The notes: a model not told the origin generated them from the letters alone. A stretch of DNA of 64,000 nt from a bacterium (GCA_905221235.1 CAJNCJ010000007.1:37952-101951), one strand, 5' to 3'. Numbered from the stretch's first letter, positions 35,521-45,245 are shown. A program made the numbers and translations.

Positions 35521-36192
35521 ATGAAATCACTTCGTTTTCAATCTGTCTTTGATATCATCGGACCAGTTATGATTGGCCCATCTAGTAGCCATACCGCTGG
35601 TGCTGTTCGTATTGGGAAGATTGTCTCTTCCATTTTTGATGATACTCCGACAGAAGTCGAATTCCAACTATTTAACTCATTTGCCAAGACTTATCGTGGT
35701 CACGGGACAGACCTAGCCCTTGTTGCTGGTATTTTAGGCATGGATACAGATGATCCTGAAATTCCAAATAGTCTGGAAATTGCCCACAAGCGTGGTATCA
35801 AGATTGTCTGGACTATTCAGAAAGACAGCAATGCTCCGCATCCTAATACCACTAAAATTACCGTCAAAAATGCCCACAAGACTATCAGCGTGACTGGTAT
35901 TTCTATCGGTGGAGGAAATATTCAGGTCACCGAACTCAATGGCTTTGCCGTCTCTCTCAATATGAATACACCGACTATCATTATCGTTCATCAAGATATT
36001 CCAGGTATGATTGCACTCGTAACAGAGGCACTTTCACGCTATGGTATCAATATCGCCCAGATGAATGTCACTCGTGAAAAAGCTGGTGAAAAAGCCATTA
36101 TGATTATCGAAGTCGACAGTCGCAACTGTGATGAGGCCATCGAAGAAATTCGAAAAATCCCTCATCTCCACAATGTCAATTTCTTTAAATAG
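35521..36192 (+). CDS. sdaAB: L-serine dehydratase, iron-sulfur dependent, beta subunit
   Basis: A 223-aa protein: N-terminal SDH_beta domain (SVFDIIGPVMIGPSSSHTAGAVRIG) and C-terminal ACT domain (about 150-223, VHQDIPGMIALVTEALSRYGINIAQMNVTRE). With the alpha subunit it deaminates L-serine to pyruvate. GGGG precedes the ATG. The alpha subunit follows after 8 nt. Confidence 0.93.
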   Translation: MKSLRFQSVFDIIGPVMIGPSSSHTAGAVRIGKIVSSIFDDTPTEVEFQLFNSFAKTYRGHGTDLALVAGILGMDTDDPEIPNSLEIAHKRGIKIVWTIQKDSNAPHPNTTKITVKNAHKTISVTGISIGGGNIQVTELNGFAVSLNMNTPTIIIVHQDIPGMIALVTEALSRYGINIAQMNVTREKAGEKAIMIIEVDSRNCDEAIEEIRKIPHLHNVNFFK

Positions 36193-36200
36193 GAGGAAGC

Positions 36201-37073
36201 ATGTTTTATTCTATCAAAGAATTGGTCGAACAGGCAGAACTGGACTTTCAAGGAAATGTCGCAGAACTCATGATTACAACAGAGTTTGAATTGACCGGTC
36301 GCGAACGTGAAGAAGTCCTCCTTCTCATGGAACGCAATCTAGAAGTCATGAAAGCCTCTGTCCAACTCGGCCTCAATGAAAATAAATCTCGTAGTGGCCT
36401 GACAGGTGGAGATGCTGCCAAGCTGGACCACTACATCAAAAACGGAAAAACTCTGTCAGATTATACGATTCTCTCGGCTGCCCGAAATGCCATTGCAGTC
36501 AATGAACACAATGCCAAAATGGGCTTGGTCTGTGCCACTCCGACAGCAGGAAGTGCCGGCTGTCTGCCTTCTGTTCTAACTGCTGCCATTGAAAAATTAG
36601 CCCTCAGCCACGAGCAACAGCTGGATTTCCTCTTTGCTGCTGGTGCCTTTGGACTAGTCATCGCAAACAATGCCTCTATCTCAGGTGCTGAAGGTGGCTG
36701 TCAGGCCGAAGTCGGCTCTGCCTCTGCTATGAGTGCTGCCGCCTTGACTCTAGCTGCTGGTGGGACACCTTATCAGGCCAGCCAGGCCATTGCCTTTGTC
36801 ATTAAAAATATGCTAGGCCTCATCTGTGATCCTGTGGCCGGCTTGGTCGAAGTTCCCTGTGTCAAACGCAATGCCATGGGAGCCAGCTTTGCCTTTATCG
36901 CAGCAGACATGGCTCTGGCAGGTATCGAATCTAAGATCCCTGTGGATGAAGTCATCGATGCCATGTACCAAGTAGGAGCAAGCATGCCAACTGCCTTTCG
37001 TGAAACAGCTGAAGGTGGACTCGCTGCTACACCTACTGGTCGTCGCCTCCAAAAAGAAATTTTCGGAGAATAA
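36201..37073 (+). CDS. sdaAA: L-serine dehydratase, iron-sulfur dependent, alpha subunit
   Basis: A 290-aa catalytic subunit with conserved GGDAAKLDHYIKNGKTLSD, CATPTAGSAGCLP, EGGCQAEVGSASAM and LICDPVAGLVEVPCVKRNAMGA; these Cys residues ligate the 4Fe-4S cluster. AGGAGG precedes the ATG. Middle gene of sdaAB-sdaAA-HAD. Confidence 0.94.
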   Translation: MFYSIKELVEQAELDFQGNVAELMITTEFELTGREREEVLLLMERNLEVMKASVQLGLNENKSRSGLTGGDAAKLDHYIKNGKTLSDYTILSAARNAIAVNEHNAKMGLVCATPTAGSAGCLPSVLTAAIEKLALSHEQQLDFLFAAGAFGLVIANNASISGAEGGCQAEVGSASAMSAAALTLAAGGTPYQASQAIAFVIKNMLGLICDPVAGLVEVPCVKRNAMGASFAFIAADMALAGIESKIPVDEVIDAMYQVGASMPTAFRETAEGGLAATPTGRRLQKEIFGE

Positions 37074-37094
37074 GCTTATCAAATAGGAGAAACT

Positions 37095-37727
37095 ATGACC
37101 TCTATCTCAGCTATCTTTTTCGATCTGGATGGAACCCTCGTGGATAGTTCTATCGGGATTCACAATGCCTTTACCCATACTTTTAAGGAGCTTGGCGTGC
37201 CTAGCCCTGATACCAAAACGATTCGTGGTTTTATGGGACCGCCCCTCGAAAGTAGTTTTGCGACCTGCCTGCCCAAAGAACAAATCTCTGAAGCTGTGCA
37301 GATATACCGTTCTTACTATAAGGAAAAAGGCATCCATGAAGCTCAGCTCTTCCCTCAGATTGTAGAATTACTTGAGGAATTATCAAGCAATTATCCTCTC
37401 TACATCACCACTACAAAGAATACACCAACCGCTCAGGACATGACTAAAAATTTGGGAATCCATCATTTCTTTGAGGGCATTTATGGTTCCAGCCCTGAGG
37501 CACCCCATAAGGCCGATGTCATTCGCCAAGCCTTGCAGGCACATCAATTAATTCCAGAACAAGCCATCATCATCGGTGATACCAAGTTTGATATGCTGGG
37601 GGCTCAGGAAACAGGCATTCAGAAATTAGCTGTCACTTGGGGATTTGGAGAGCAATCAGACTTGCTCAACTATCAGCCTGATTATATCGCCCACAAACCC
37701 TTAGAAGTTTTGGCGTATTTCCAATAA
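37095..37727 (+). CDS. HAD-superfamily phosphatase (phosphoglycolate phosphatase-like)
   Basis: A 210-aa HAD hydrolase: motif I FFDLDGTLVDSS, motif II TTTKN, conserved Lys before motif IV IIGDTKFDMLGAQ, and a helical C1-type cap (about 16-80). Related to PGP/pyrophosphatase PpaX-type enzymes; the substrate is not readable. It follows sdaAA with AGGAG 8 nt before the ATG, so it is in the same operon. Confidence 0.85.
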   Translation: MTSISAIFFDLDGTLVDSSIGIHNAFTHTFKELGVPSPDTKTIRGFMGPPLESSFATCLPKEQISEAVQIYRSYYKEKGIHEAQLFPQIVELLEELSSNYPLYITTTKNTPTAQDMTKNLGIHHFFEGIYGSSPEAPHKADVIRQALQAHQLIPEQAIIIGDTKFDMLGAQETGIQKLAVTWGFGEQSDLLNYQPDYIAHKPLEVLAYFQ

Positions 37728-37759
37728 CATAACGGAGACTGGGCAAAAACTCCATTTCA

Positions 37760-37772
37760 TACTCAATGAAAA
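37760..37772. repeat. RUP end remnant
   Basis: TACTCAATGAAAA equals the right terminus of the RUP-like elements at 46210 and 50293; the rest of the element is absent. Confidence 0.4.
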
Positions 37773-37793
37773 CGAAGCAAGTCTCTACATAAC

Positions 37794-37842
37794 AAAACGC
37801 ATATTACCAAGACTTTTAAAGTCCTGATAATATGCGTTTTTC
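37794..37842 (+). terminator. Terminator after the serine dehydratase/HAD operon
   Basis: AAAACGCATATTA and TAATATGCGTTTTT form a long hairpin; an inner ACTTT/AAAGT stem may stack on it. Confidence 0.75.
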
Positions 37843-37858
37843 TGATTTTAAAGATTTT

Positions 37859-39709
37859 TTATTCAACGTGGGTTGTTTGATTAGCAAAGGCGATAATAGC
37901 TTGTTTCAACTCATCTCCACTGAGAGTGCGGAATTCTTCAATCTTTTGATCGATGGCTTCTAGAGGCATGACATTCACCTTACCAACGAAAATCTTATCC
38001 ATAACCTGATTATCAACAAGTTCGGTGGATACCAAGAGTTCTTCGTAGAGTTTTTCACCTGGACGGATTCCAACTTCAACGATTGGAATTTCACTTTCGG
38101 TGTGGCCACTTAGAAGGACCATTTTCTTGGCCAAATCATAAATCTTGACTGGTTTGCCCATATCAAGGATAAAGACTTCTCCATCCTTGGCATAAGCACC
38201 AGCATGGATAACCAGACGACTAGCTTCTGGGATGGTCATAAAGTAACGGGTCATACGGAAGTCTGTCACCGTTACAGGACCGCCTTCAGCAATCTGACGT
38301 TCAAAGACTGGAATGACACTACCACGGCTACCAAGAACATTCCCAAAACGAACTGCACAGTAGGTCGATTGGCTACGTTGGTTAAAGCCAGTAACAATCA
38401 ACTCAGCCACGCGCTTGGTTGCTCCCATAACATTGGGTGGGTTGACCGCCTTATCCGTCGAAATCATAACCATCTTAGGCACCTTGGCTTCATCAACAGC
38501 CCTAGCAACATTGTAGGTTCCACGAATATTGTTTTTGAAGGCTTCTTTTGGATTGCGTTCCATCATAGGAACGTGCTTGTGGGCAGCCGCATGATAAACA
38601 ATAGCTGGCTTGTACTGCTCAAAGACTTGCAACAAACGGTCGTAATCTTGAATGTCCGCAATCACAGGTACATAATCAATCCCTTGGAACTTGCGAATCA
38701 ATTCATGATAAACAAGGTAGATTGAATTTTCCCCATGACCGAGCAAGACGATGCGTTCAGGATTGAAGCGGCTAACTTGGCGACAGATTTCAGAACCAAT
38801 TGAACCACCAGCACCTGTGACTAAGATGGTCTTACCTGTAAGTTCTGCGCCCAGACGCGATTCGTCAAGACGAATTTCCTGACGACCCAAAAGGTCTGTG
38901 ATATCAATCTTCTGGAAGCCTCCACCTGCTTGGTGAAGTCCCTGAACAACTGTTTCAACCTTAGGCATCTTGTAACATTTGACACCCAGCTTATTACACA
39001 TTTGCAGGATACGTTCATACTCTGACGGATCAAGCGACGGAATTGCAACGATAACACGCTCGATTTGATGGCGTTTGGCTAATTCAGGCAGATTATCATA
39101 AGAGCCCAAAACAGGGATACCACCGAGTTTTTGACCCTTTTTCTTTTCATCATTATCCAAAATACCGACAAGTTCCAAATCACTGGTTGGGTGTTGGTAG
39201 CTATTCATAAAGAGAGCTCCACCATCGCCAGCACCAATCAAGAAGGTACGACGATGTTCCCCATCACCACTGCCTTTTTTGCGTTTAGAGTAGATTAACT
39301 GCCAAGTAATCCGTGGCAATAAAATCAAGAAGGTACTCAACAAGATAAAGAGAATGATGAAACGGATTGAAAAGAGTGGCAAGAAGGCATAGCAGATTCC
39401 ATAAGACAAAACACTGCTCGCAGTCACGCCAAAAAAGATTTTCATAAAGTCCGTAATCTTGCTGTAACGGCTGATACTAGCGTTCAACCCCCAAAATCCA
39501 ATCATCAATTGATAGAGCAGGAAGGCCAAACTCGTATAGATAATGTAGTCAACAGGCGCTGGATTAATCAATCCGTAGAATAAAATATAAGATACAATGA
39601 TGGAAACCACCATACTGAAAATATCAAATATGCCCCAAAAGACCTGTTTTTGTTGTTTATTTAAAATTTCCACCAGATCAATGACATAATCTGTGAGTTT
39701 TTTATTCAT
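37859..39709 (-). CDS. CapD/FlaA1-type membrane nucleotide-sugar dehydratase/epimerase
   Basis: A 616-aa protein: four or five N-terminal membrane helices (about 20-130), a first Rossmann-like domain (about 150-270, FLIGAGDGGALFMNS) and an extended SDR catalytic domain (about 285-600) with TGAGGSIGSEICRQ for NAD binding and STDKAVNPPNVMGATKR, where the usual catalytic Tyr of YxxxK is Met (MxxxK), normal for this family. Members are UDP-GlcNAc 4,6-dehydratases/epimerases in polysaccharide or glycoprotein synthesis. Located next to a glycosyltransferase gene. Confidence 0.85.
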   Translation of the reverse strand: MNKKLTDYVIDLVEILNKQQKQVFWGIFDIFSMVVSIIVSYILFYGLINPAPVDYIIYTSLAFLLYQLMIGFWGLNASISRYSKITDFMKIFFGVTASSVLSYGICYAFLPLFSIRFIILFILLSTFLILLPRITWQLIYSKRKKGSGDGEHRRTFLIGAGDGGALFMNSYQHPTSDLELVGILDNDEKKKGQKLGGIPVLGSYDNLPELAKRHQIERVIVAIPSLDPSEYERILQMCNKLGVKCYKMPKVETVVQGLHQAGGGFQKIDITDLLGRQEIRLDESRLGAELTGKTILVTGAGGSIGSEICRQVSRFNPERIVLLGHGENSIYLVYHELIRKFQGIDYVPVIADIQDYDRLLQVFEQYKPAIVYHAAAHKHVPMMERNPKEAFKNNIRGTYNVARAVDEAKVPKMVMISTDKAVNPPNVMGATKRVAELIVTGFNQRSQSTYCAVRFGNVLGSRGSVIPVFERQIAEGGPVTVTDFRMTRYFMTIPEASRLVIHAGAYAKDGEVFILDMGKPVKIYDLAKKMVLLSGHTESEIPIVEVGIRPGEKLYEELLVSTELVDNQVMDKIFVGKVNVMPLEAIDQKIEEFRTLSGDELKQAIIAFANQTTHVE

Positions 39710-39776
39710 AGAAATTTACTCCTCCTTAAAAGAGTTTTACTATATTGTTATTGTAGCACATTTTAATTTATTTGGC

Positions 39777-40814
39777 TTATTTTTCCAAATAAATTACTGT
39801 TCCCTTGTACTCTTTCTTCCATTTAAATCCTCTAATTAAACCTACAATCGTCCCAAGGCCATAAGCAAAGTGAATGAAAAATAAAAGAAAGGGCATCACA
39901 ATTAGAAATCCATTTTTATGTTTTAATAAAGTTAGCAAAGTGAGTAATAATAAAAGTAGAAAATAGGCACCTAATAGTAAAGTTATGAATACGAATGTGA
40001 TCGGTAACAATGCTAGACTAAACACAAGACTCAAAACAAATAAACAAGGAACATAGTGAAATAATGATAAACACTTAGGCTGAACATGACTTGTCAAGCC
40101 AATCCACAAACCATTTGAATACTTTTGATGCAGCATTTTCTTGAATGTTGGTCGAATATACTGATAAGATAGAATACTTGGGCTATAGCGGATTTTATAA
40201 CCATGTTCTCGAATTCTATAATGAATATCATTATCTTCCGTTCGACCAAGTTGCTCATTTACTAAACCAACCTTCTGGAAAACCTCTCGTTTATACATCC
40301 CATGGAAAATAGAAGAAACATATCTATCCTCGGAACTATTTCGATAATTGGCAATGCTACTGCCAAACATATTTTCCTCAACAAGATGCAAGGTCTCTGC
40401 CCATTTTCCCTTTCCTTCGACAATCGTCGGCCTAGGACCTCCACAGACAGATTCACCTTGTTGAATAACAGCCACATTGTTTATTACAAAACTTTCAGTA
40501 ACTTTTGAATGAGCATCAATTTTTAAAATAAGGTCCCCTACAGAGTGTTTAACACCCAGGTTAAAACCACTAGCTTGATTTTTCTTAGGATTGTTATACA
40601 ATCTGATTGAGTTAAACTCTGTGTCTTCTTTTATAAATTGCTGAATGATGGCTGTTGTCCCATCTGTAGACATAGCATTTATAAATAGAATTTCAATATT
40701 TTCTTTAGGATAGGTTTGATTTTTTAAGTCTTCAATTAGACCAGGCAGATATTTTTCTTCATTGTATGCACTGATTACAATGGATACGAGAAGACTTTCA
40801 ACATTTTGAGTCAC
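39777..40814 (-). CDS. Family 2 glycosyltransferase with membrane anchor
   Basis: A 345-aa GT2 enzyme: opening VSIVISAYNEEKYLPGLIED, the first Asp motif FINAMSTDGT, the DxD-like KIDAHSKV, an acceptor-site region (GRTEDNDIHYRIREHGY), and three C-terminal membrane helices (about 245-330). It transfers a sugar to a surface polysaccharide or glycolipid acceptor that cannot be named. It lies upstream of the CapD-like gene on the same strand with a 67-nt gap. Confidence 0.85.
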   Translation of the reverse strand: MTQNVESLLVSIVISAYNEEKYLPGLIEDLKNQTYPKENIEILFINAMSTDGTTAIIQQFIKEDTEFNSIRLYNNPKKNQASGFNLGVKHSVGDLILKIDAHSKVTESFVINNVAVIQQGESVCGGPRPTIVEGKGKWAETLHLVEENMFGSSIANYRNSSEDRYVSSIFHGMYKREVFQKVGLVNEQLGRTEDNDIHYRIREHGYKIRYSPSILSYQYIRPTFKKMLHQKYSNGLWIGLTSHVQPKCLSLFHYVPCLFVLSLVFSLALLPITFVFITLLLGAYFLLLLLLTLLTLLKHKNGFLIVMPFLLFFIHFAYGLGTIVGLIRGFKWKKEYKGTVIYLEK

Positions 40815-40900
40815 TACTACTCTCCTGAATTTTTCCTTCCACTATTTTATCATAATTTTCAAGACTTTCCCATTTTTATCTTGAAAGCCAGAAACCTTAC

Positions 40901-40929
40901 TTGACATTATAGTGAAAAAGCCTTAAAAT
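40901..40929 (+). promoter_or_regulatory. Promoter of the CynX-like MFS gene
   Basis: TTGACA and TAAAAT are separated by 17 nt, 35 nt before the ATG. Confidence 0.75.
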
Positions 40930-40964
40930 AAGCTGTTATTAAAATCAGCTAGAAGAGGTATTAT

Positions 40965-42131
40965 ATGAAAAAGCAATCACTCTTTTTTGTTCCAGGTATT
41001 ATCCTGATTGGTGTTTCCTTGCGGACTCCTTTTACTGTTTTACCTATTATTTTGGGGGATATTTCGCAAGGCCTGGGAGTAGAAGTTAGTTCACTTGGTG
41101 TCTTGACCAGCCTTCCCCTTCTCATGTTTACTCTCTTCTCGCTATTTTCTACCCGACTGGCTCAGAAAATCGGCTTGGAGCATCTCTTTACCTACAGTCT
41201 CTTCTTCTTAACCATTGGCTCTCTGATTCGACTAATCAATCTGCCTCTCCTCTATCTAGGAACCTTGATGGTTGGGGCAAGTATCGCAGTCATCAACGTT
41301 CTGCTTCCTAGTCTTATCCAAGCCAATCAACCAAAGAAAATTGGTTTTCTGACCACCTTATATGTGACGTCTATGGGGATTGCGACAGCTCTGGCTTCCT
41401 ATCTGGCTGTGCCCATTACACAAGCCAGTTCTTGGAAAGGCCTCATCATCCTCCTCACCCTGCTCTGTCTAGCAACTTTTTTGGTCTGGCTCCCAAATCA
41501 CCGCTATAATCACAGACTAGCTCCACAAACCAAACAGAAAAGCCAAACAAAGGTCATGCGTAATAAACAGGTCTGGGCAGTTATTGTTTTTGCAGGTTTT
41601 CAATCCTTGCTCTTTTACACTGCTATGACCTGGCTACCTACTATGGCTATCCATGCAGGCCTATCCAGTCACGAAGCTGGCTTGCTGACATCTATCTTCT
41701 CTCTGATTAGCATTCCTTTTTCAATGACCATCCCAAGCCTGACAACCAGCTTATCTACTCGCAACCGTCAGATCATGCTCATTTTGGTTTCACTAGCTGG
41801 TGTGGTCGGCATTTCCATGCTCTTTTTCCCTGTTAGTAATTTCTTTTACTGGCTTGCCATCCATCTCCTCATCGGAACCGCAACCAGCGCCCTCTTCCCT
41901 TATCTCATGGTCAACTTTTCACTCAAGACAAGCGCTCCTGAAAAGACAGCCCAATTGTCCGGTCTATCTCAAACAGGAGGCTATATTCTGGCAGCCTTTG
42001 GACCGACTCTCTTTGGTTACAGTTTTGACCTGTTCCATTCTTGGGTGCCAGCTGTAGCTGCCCTCTTGCTCGTCGATATCCTGATGACTGTGGCCCTCTT
42101 TACAGTGGATAGAGCTGATAAAATCCTTTAA
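40965..42131 (+). CDS. CynX-like MFS transporter
   Basis: A 388-aa, 12-segment major facilitator related to the cyanate/2-nitroimidazole permease (CynX/NimT) family; opening FFVPGIILIGVSLRTPFTVLPIILGDI is typical. The substrate is unknown and no cyanase gene is nearby. Monocistronic, with its own promoter and terminator. Confidence 0.82.
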   Translation: MKKQSLFFVPGIILIGVSLRTPFTVLPIILGDISQGLGVEVSSLGVLTSLPLLMFTLFSLFSTRLAQKIGLEHLFTYSLFFLTIGSLIRLINLPLLYLGTLMVGASIAVINVLLPSLIQANQPKKIGFLTTLYVTSMGIATALASYLAVPITQASSWKGLIILLTLLCLATFLVWLPNHRYNHRLAPQTKQKSQTKVMRNKQVWAVIVFAGFQSLLFYTAMTWLPTMAIHAGLSSHEAGLLTSIFSLISIPFSMTIPSLTTSLSTRNRQIMLILVSLAGVVGISMLFFPVSNFFYWLAIHLLIGTATSALFPYLMVNFSLKTSAPEKTAQLSGLSQTGGYILAAFGPTLFGYSFDLFHSWVPAVAALLLVDILMTVALFTVDRADKIL

Positions 42132-42158
42132 ACTTCTAGTTTTGGCTAGAAGTTTTTT
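42131..42158 (+). terminator. Terminator of the CynX-like gene
   Basis: AACTTCTAG and CTAGAAGTT form a 9-bp stem followed by a T-run. Confidence 0.85.
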
Positions 42159-42172
42159 ATATATAAAAATTT

Positions 42173-42251
42173 TACACATTTCTCTTGACAGGGCTTTCTT
42201 TTAGATGTACAATGTATGTGTAGAAAAATTATATATAAAAATCTTACACAT
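42173..42251 (+). promoter_or_regulatory. padR operon promoter with PadR-type operator repeats
   Basis: TTGACA (42185-42190) and TACAAT (42208-42213) are 17 nt apart. ATGTGTA (42216-42222) and TACACAT (42245-42251) form a spaced dyad downstream of the -10 element, and another TACACAT lies upstream (42173-42179), each next to a TATATA-AAAAT stretch. PadR proteins commonly repress their own operon through ATGT-N-ACAT-like dyads. Confidence 0.7.
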
Positions 42252-42269
42252 TAGAAAAGGAGGTTTCCC

Positions 42270-42596
42270 ATGTACTTTCCAACATCCTCTGCCTTGATTG
42301 AATTTCTCATCTTGGCCGTACTGGAAAAAGGGGATTCTTATGGTTATGAGATTAGCCAAACCATTAAGCTGATCGCTAATATCAAAGAATCCACACTCTA
42401 TCCCATTCTCAAAAAATTGGAGGGCAATAGCTTTCTGACAACCTATTCTAGAGAGTTCCAAGGTCGCATGCGCAAATACTACTCCTTGACAAACGGTGGT
42501 ATAGAACAGCTCTTGACCCTAAAAGATGAATGGACACTCTATACAGACACCATCAATGGCATCATAGAAGGGAGTATCCGCCATGACAAGAACTGA
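42270..42596 (+). CDS. PadR-family transcriptional regulator
   Basis: A 108-aa winged-helix repressor with the family core LIEFLILAVLEKGDSYGYEI and ESTLYPILKKLE. AGGAGG precedes the ATG. It overlaps the next gene by 14 nt. PadR/DUF1700/DUF4097 cassettes are envelope-stress or antimicrobial-response modules in Firmicutes; the inducer is unknown here. Confidence 0.92.
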   Translation: MYFPTSSALIEFLILAVLEKGDSYGYEISQTIKLIANIKESTLYPILKKLEGNSFLTTYSREFQGRMRKYYSLTNGGIEQLLTLKDEWTLYTDTINGIIEGSIRHDKN

Positions 42597-43176
42597 ATAC
42601 CTGACTCAGCTAGAACTCTATCTCAAAAAACTGCCTCAGGCTGACCAAATTGAAGCCATGGACTATTTCAGAGAACTCTTTGACGATGCTGGAGTCGAAG
42701 GAGAAGAAGAACTCATCGCTAGCTTGGGAACTCCTAAGGAAGCGGCCCACGAAGTTCTCTCCAATCTTCTCGATAAAAAAATCAATGAAGCGCCCGCTCA
42801 AAAAAATAACCGACAAATTTTGCATATCGCCTTGTTAGCTCTCCTTGCAGCACCCATCGGTATTCCTCTGGGAATCGCCATCCTCGTGGCCCTGTTCGGA
42901 ATCCTTGTGGCAGCTTTGACTGTCATCTTGGCTTTCTTTGCGGTTTCCATACTTGGTATCATCGGCGGATTCCTATTTTTAGTTGAAAGTTTCACTGTCT
43001 TAGCCCAAGCCAAATCAGCCTTTATCTTGATTTTCGGTTCTGGCTTACTAGCCATCGGTGCTTCTTCGCTGGTTTTACTAGGCATTTCCTATGTAGCCCG
43101 CTTCTTCGGCCTACTCATTGTTCGCCTGGTGCAATTTGTTCTCAAAAAAGGAAAGAGAGGTGACCAGCATGCGTAA
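42583..43176 (+). CDS. DUF1700 membrane protein
   Basis: A 197-aa protein. The N-terminus MTRTEYLTQLELYLKKLP with EAMDYFRELFDDAG and LGTPKEAAHEVL is the DUF1700 (HAAS-type) signature, followed by about three membrane helices (about 85-185). It overlaps both neighbours and is thus part of the padR operon. Function unknown; likely a membrane signalling component. Confidence 0.88.
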   Translation: MTRTEYLTQLELYLKKLPQADQIEAMDYFRELFDDAGVEGEEELIASLGTPKEAAHEVLSNLLDKKINEAPAQKNNRQILHIALLALLAAPIGIPLGIAILVALFGILVAALTVILAFFAVSILGIIGGFLFLVESFTVLAQAKSAFILIFGSGLLAIGASSLVLLGISYVARFFGLLIVRLVQFVLKKGKRGDQHA

Positions 43177-44083
43177 ATTGACAAAAGGATTTCTCATCTT
43201 TGGTGTGGTGACTACTGTTATCGGCTTTATCCTACTCTTTATAGGTATTCAATCTGACGGAATTAAGAGCCTACTTGCCATGTCCAAGGAGCCTGTCTAT
43301 GATAGTCGGATGGAAGAGTTGACCTTTGGCAAGGAAGTCGAAAACCTAGAGATTACTCTCCATCAACACGCACTGACCATCACAGACTCTTTCGATGATC
43401 AAATCCACATTTCTTACCATCCATCACTCTCTTCTCACCATGATCTTGTCACAAATCAAAACGATAAAACACTGAGCCTAACGGATAAAAAACTGTCTGA
43501 AACTCCGTTTCTCTCTTCTGGAATTGGCGGGATTCTCCATATCGCAAGTAGCTACTCTCGTCGTTTTGAAGAAGTTATTCTCCAAGTTCCAAAAGGAAGA
43601 AGTTTAAAAGGGATCAACGTGTCAGCCAATCGTGGACAAACCACCATCATAAATGCTAGCCTTGAAAATGCGACCCTCAATACCAATAATGGCTATCTCC
43701 TCCGAATCGAAGGAAGTCGTATCAAAAACAGCAAACTCACAACCCCAAATATCATTAATATCTTTGATACAGACCTTACAGATAGTCAGCTAGAGTCAAC
43801 AGAAAATCACTTCCACGCTGAAAATATTAAAGTATATGGTAAAGTAGAACTATCTTCTAAAAATGCGCTCAGTATCATGCTAACTCAAAAAGAAAGCCAA
43901 GAAATCAACTTAGACCTATCAAGTCACTATGGTCCTATTTATCAGTTATCAAGAGATGAGAGTCAACATCACCCAAACGAATTAAGCAACCCTTACAAAA
44001 CTGAAAAAACCAATGTAAAAGGTCAACTCATAGCTAGGGCTAAAGATTATATTAGTCTTGAAACTACAGCCAACAGACCCTAA
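43169..44083 (+). CDS. DUF4097-family beta-strand repeat protein, membrane-anchored
   Basis: A 304-aa protein with one N-terminal membrane helix (about 7-27) and an external beta-rich domain (GRSLKGINVSANRGQTTIIN, LENATLNTNNGYLLRIEGS) like DUF4097 adhesin-type beta-helices. The start at 43169 follows GAGGTGA; it overlaps DUF1700 by 8 nt. Third gene of the padR cassette. Confidence 0.85.
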   Translation: MRKLTKGFLIFGVVTTVIGFILLFIGIQSDGIKSLLAMSKEPVYDSRMEELTFGKEVENLEITLHQHALTITDSFDDQIHISYHPSLSSHHDLVTNQNDKTLSLTDKKLSETPFLSSGIGGILHIASSYSRRFEEVILQVPKGRSLKGINVSANRGQTTIINASLENATLNTNNGYLLRIEGSRIKNSKLTTPNIINIFDTDLTDSQLESTENHFHAENIKVYGKVELSSKNALSIMLTQKESQEINLDLSSHYGPIYQLSRDESQHHPNELSNPYKTEKTNVKGQLIARAKDYISLETTANRP

Positions 44084-44140
44084 CAAATCTACTTATATCT
44101 ACCAAAATGATGTATATACAACTAAAAAGGAGGTTCTACC

Positions 44141-45205
44141 ATGAAACAAGAATGGTTTGAAAGTAATGATTTTGTAAAAACAACAAGTAAGAACAAGTCT
44201 GATGAACAAGTCAAAGATGTTGCAGACAAGGCTGAAGAAACAATAGCCGATCTCGATACACCAATTGAAAAAAATACTCAAGTAGAGGAGGAAGTCTCTC
44301 AAGCTGAAGTCGAACTTGAAAGCCAGCAAGAAGAGAAAATTGAAACGCCTGAAGACAGTGAATCGAGAACAGAAATAGAAGAAAAGAAAGCATTAGATTC
44401 TACTGAAGAAGAGCAAGATCTTTCTAAAGAAACCGAAAAAGTCACTATAGCTGAAGAGAACCAAGAAGCACTTCCTCAGCAAAAAACAACTACGAAAGAG
44501 CCCCTTCTTCTCAGTAAATCCTTAGAAAGTCCTTATATTCCCGACCAAGCTCTAAAATCGACGGATAAATGGAAAGAGCAAGTGCTTGATTTTTGGTCTT
44601 GGCTAGTGGAAGCGATCAAATCTCCTACAAGCAAGCTTGAAACAAGTAGCACACACAGTTACACAGCCTTTCTCTTACTCATTCTGTTTTCTGCATCTTC
44701 CTTTTTCTTTAGTATCTACCACATCAAACATGCTTACTATGGACATATAGCAACTATCAACAGCCACTTCCCTGAGCAACTAGCTCCTTTAACTCTCTTT
44801 TCTATCATTTCTATCCTAGTAGCGACAACACTCTTCTTCTTTTCATTCCTCTTAGGTAGTTTCGTCGTAAGACGATTTATCTACCAAGAAACGGACTGGA
44901 CGCTAGAAAAAGTTCTCCAACAATATAGTCAACTCTTGGCAATTCCAATCATCCTCACTGCTATTGCTAGTTTCTTTGCCTTCTTTGATAGCCTACGATT
45001 TACAGCTCTCTTGTGTGTGATTAGCATTGGAATCATTCTACTTGCCAGTCTCCATATCATTACAAGACCAAGTCAAGCAAGTGAAACCGACTCCTTTTAT
45101 CAGTTATTCTTGTCTGTCCTTGTGAACGGAGTGATTATCCTCCTCTTCTTTGTAGCTGAAGTGGCACTGATTGGGGATTATCTTCGTATCTTGGCCTTTC
45201 TTTAA
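44141..45205 (+). CDS. Acidic-linker membrane protein of the padR cassette
   Basis: A 354-aa protein. The first 170 residues are highly charged, Glu-rich and probably coiled or disordered (EEEVSQAEVELESQQEEKIE); the C-terminal half has five membrane helices (about 180-350) reminiscent of Yip1-type membrane domains. AAGGAGG precedes the ATG, 57 nt after the DUF4097 gene. Function unknown; co-transcription with padR suggests an envelope role. Confidence 0.75.
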   Translation: MKQEWFESNDFVKTTSKNKSDEQVKDVADKAEETIADLDTPIEKNTQVEEEVSQAEVELESQQEEKIETPEDSESRTEIEEKKALDSTEEEQDLSKETEKVTIAEENQEALPQQKTTTKEPLLLSKSLESPYIPDQALKSTDKWKEQVLDFWSWLVEAIKSPTSKLETSSTHSYTAFLLLILFSASSFFFSIYHIKHAYYGHIATINSHFPEQLAPLTLFSIISILVATTLFFFSFLLGSFVVRRFIYQETDWTLEKVLQQYSQLLAIPIILTAIASFFAFFDSLRFTALLCVISIGIILLASLHIITRPSQASETDSFYQLFLSVLVNGVIILLFFVAEVALIGDYLRILAFL

Positions 45206-45210
45206 ACTTC

Positions 45211-45239
45211 AATCCTGTCATCCATGGCAGGATTTTTTA
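45211..45239 (+). terminator. Terminator of the padR cassette
   Basis: AATCCTGTCA and TGGCAGGATT form a stem (one G-T pair) followed by TTTTT. Confidence 0.8.
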
Positions 45240-45245
45240 TATACC

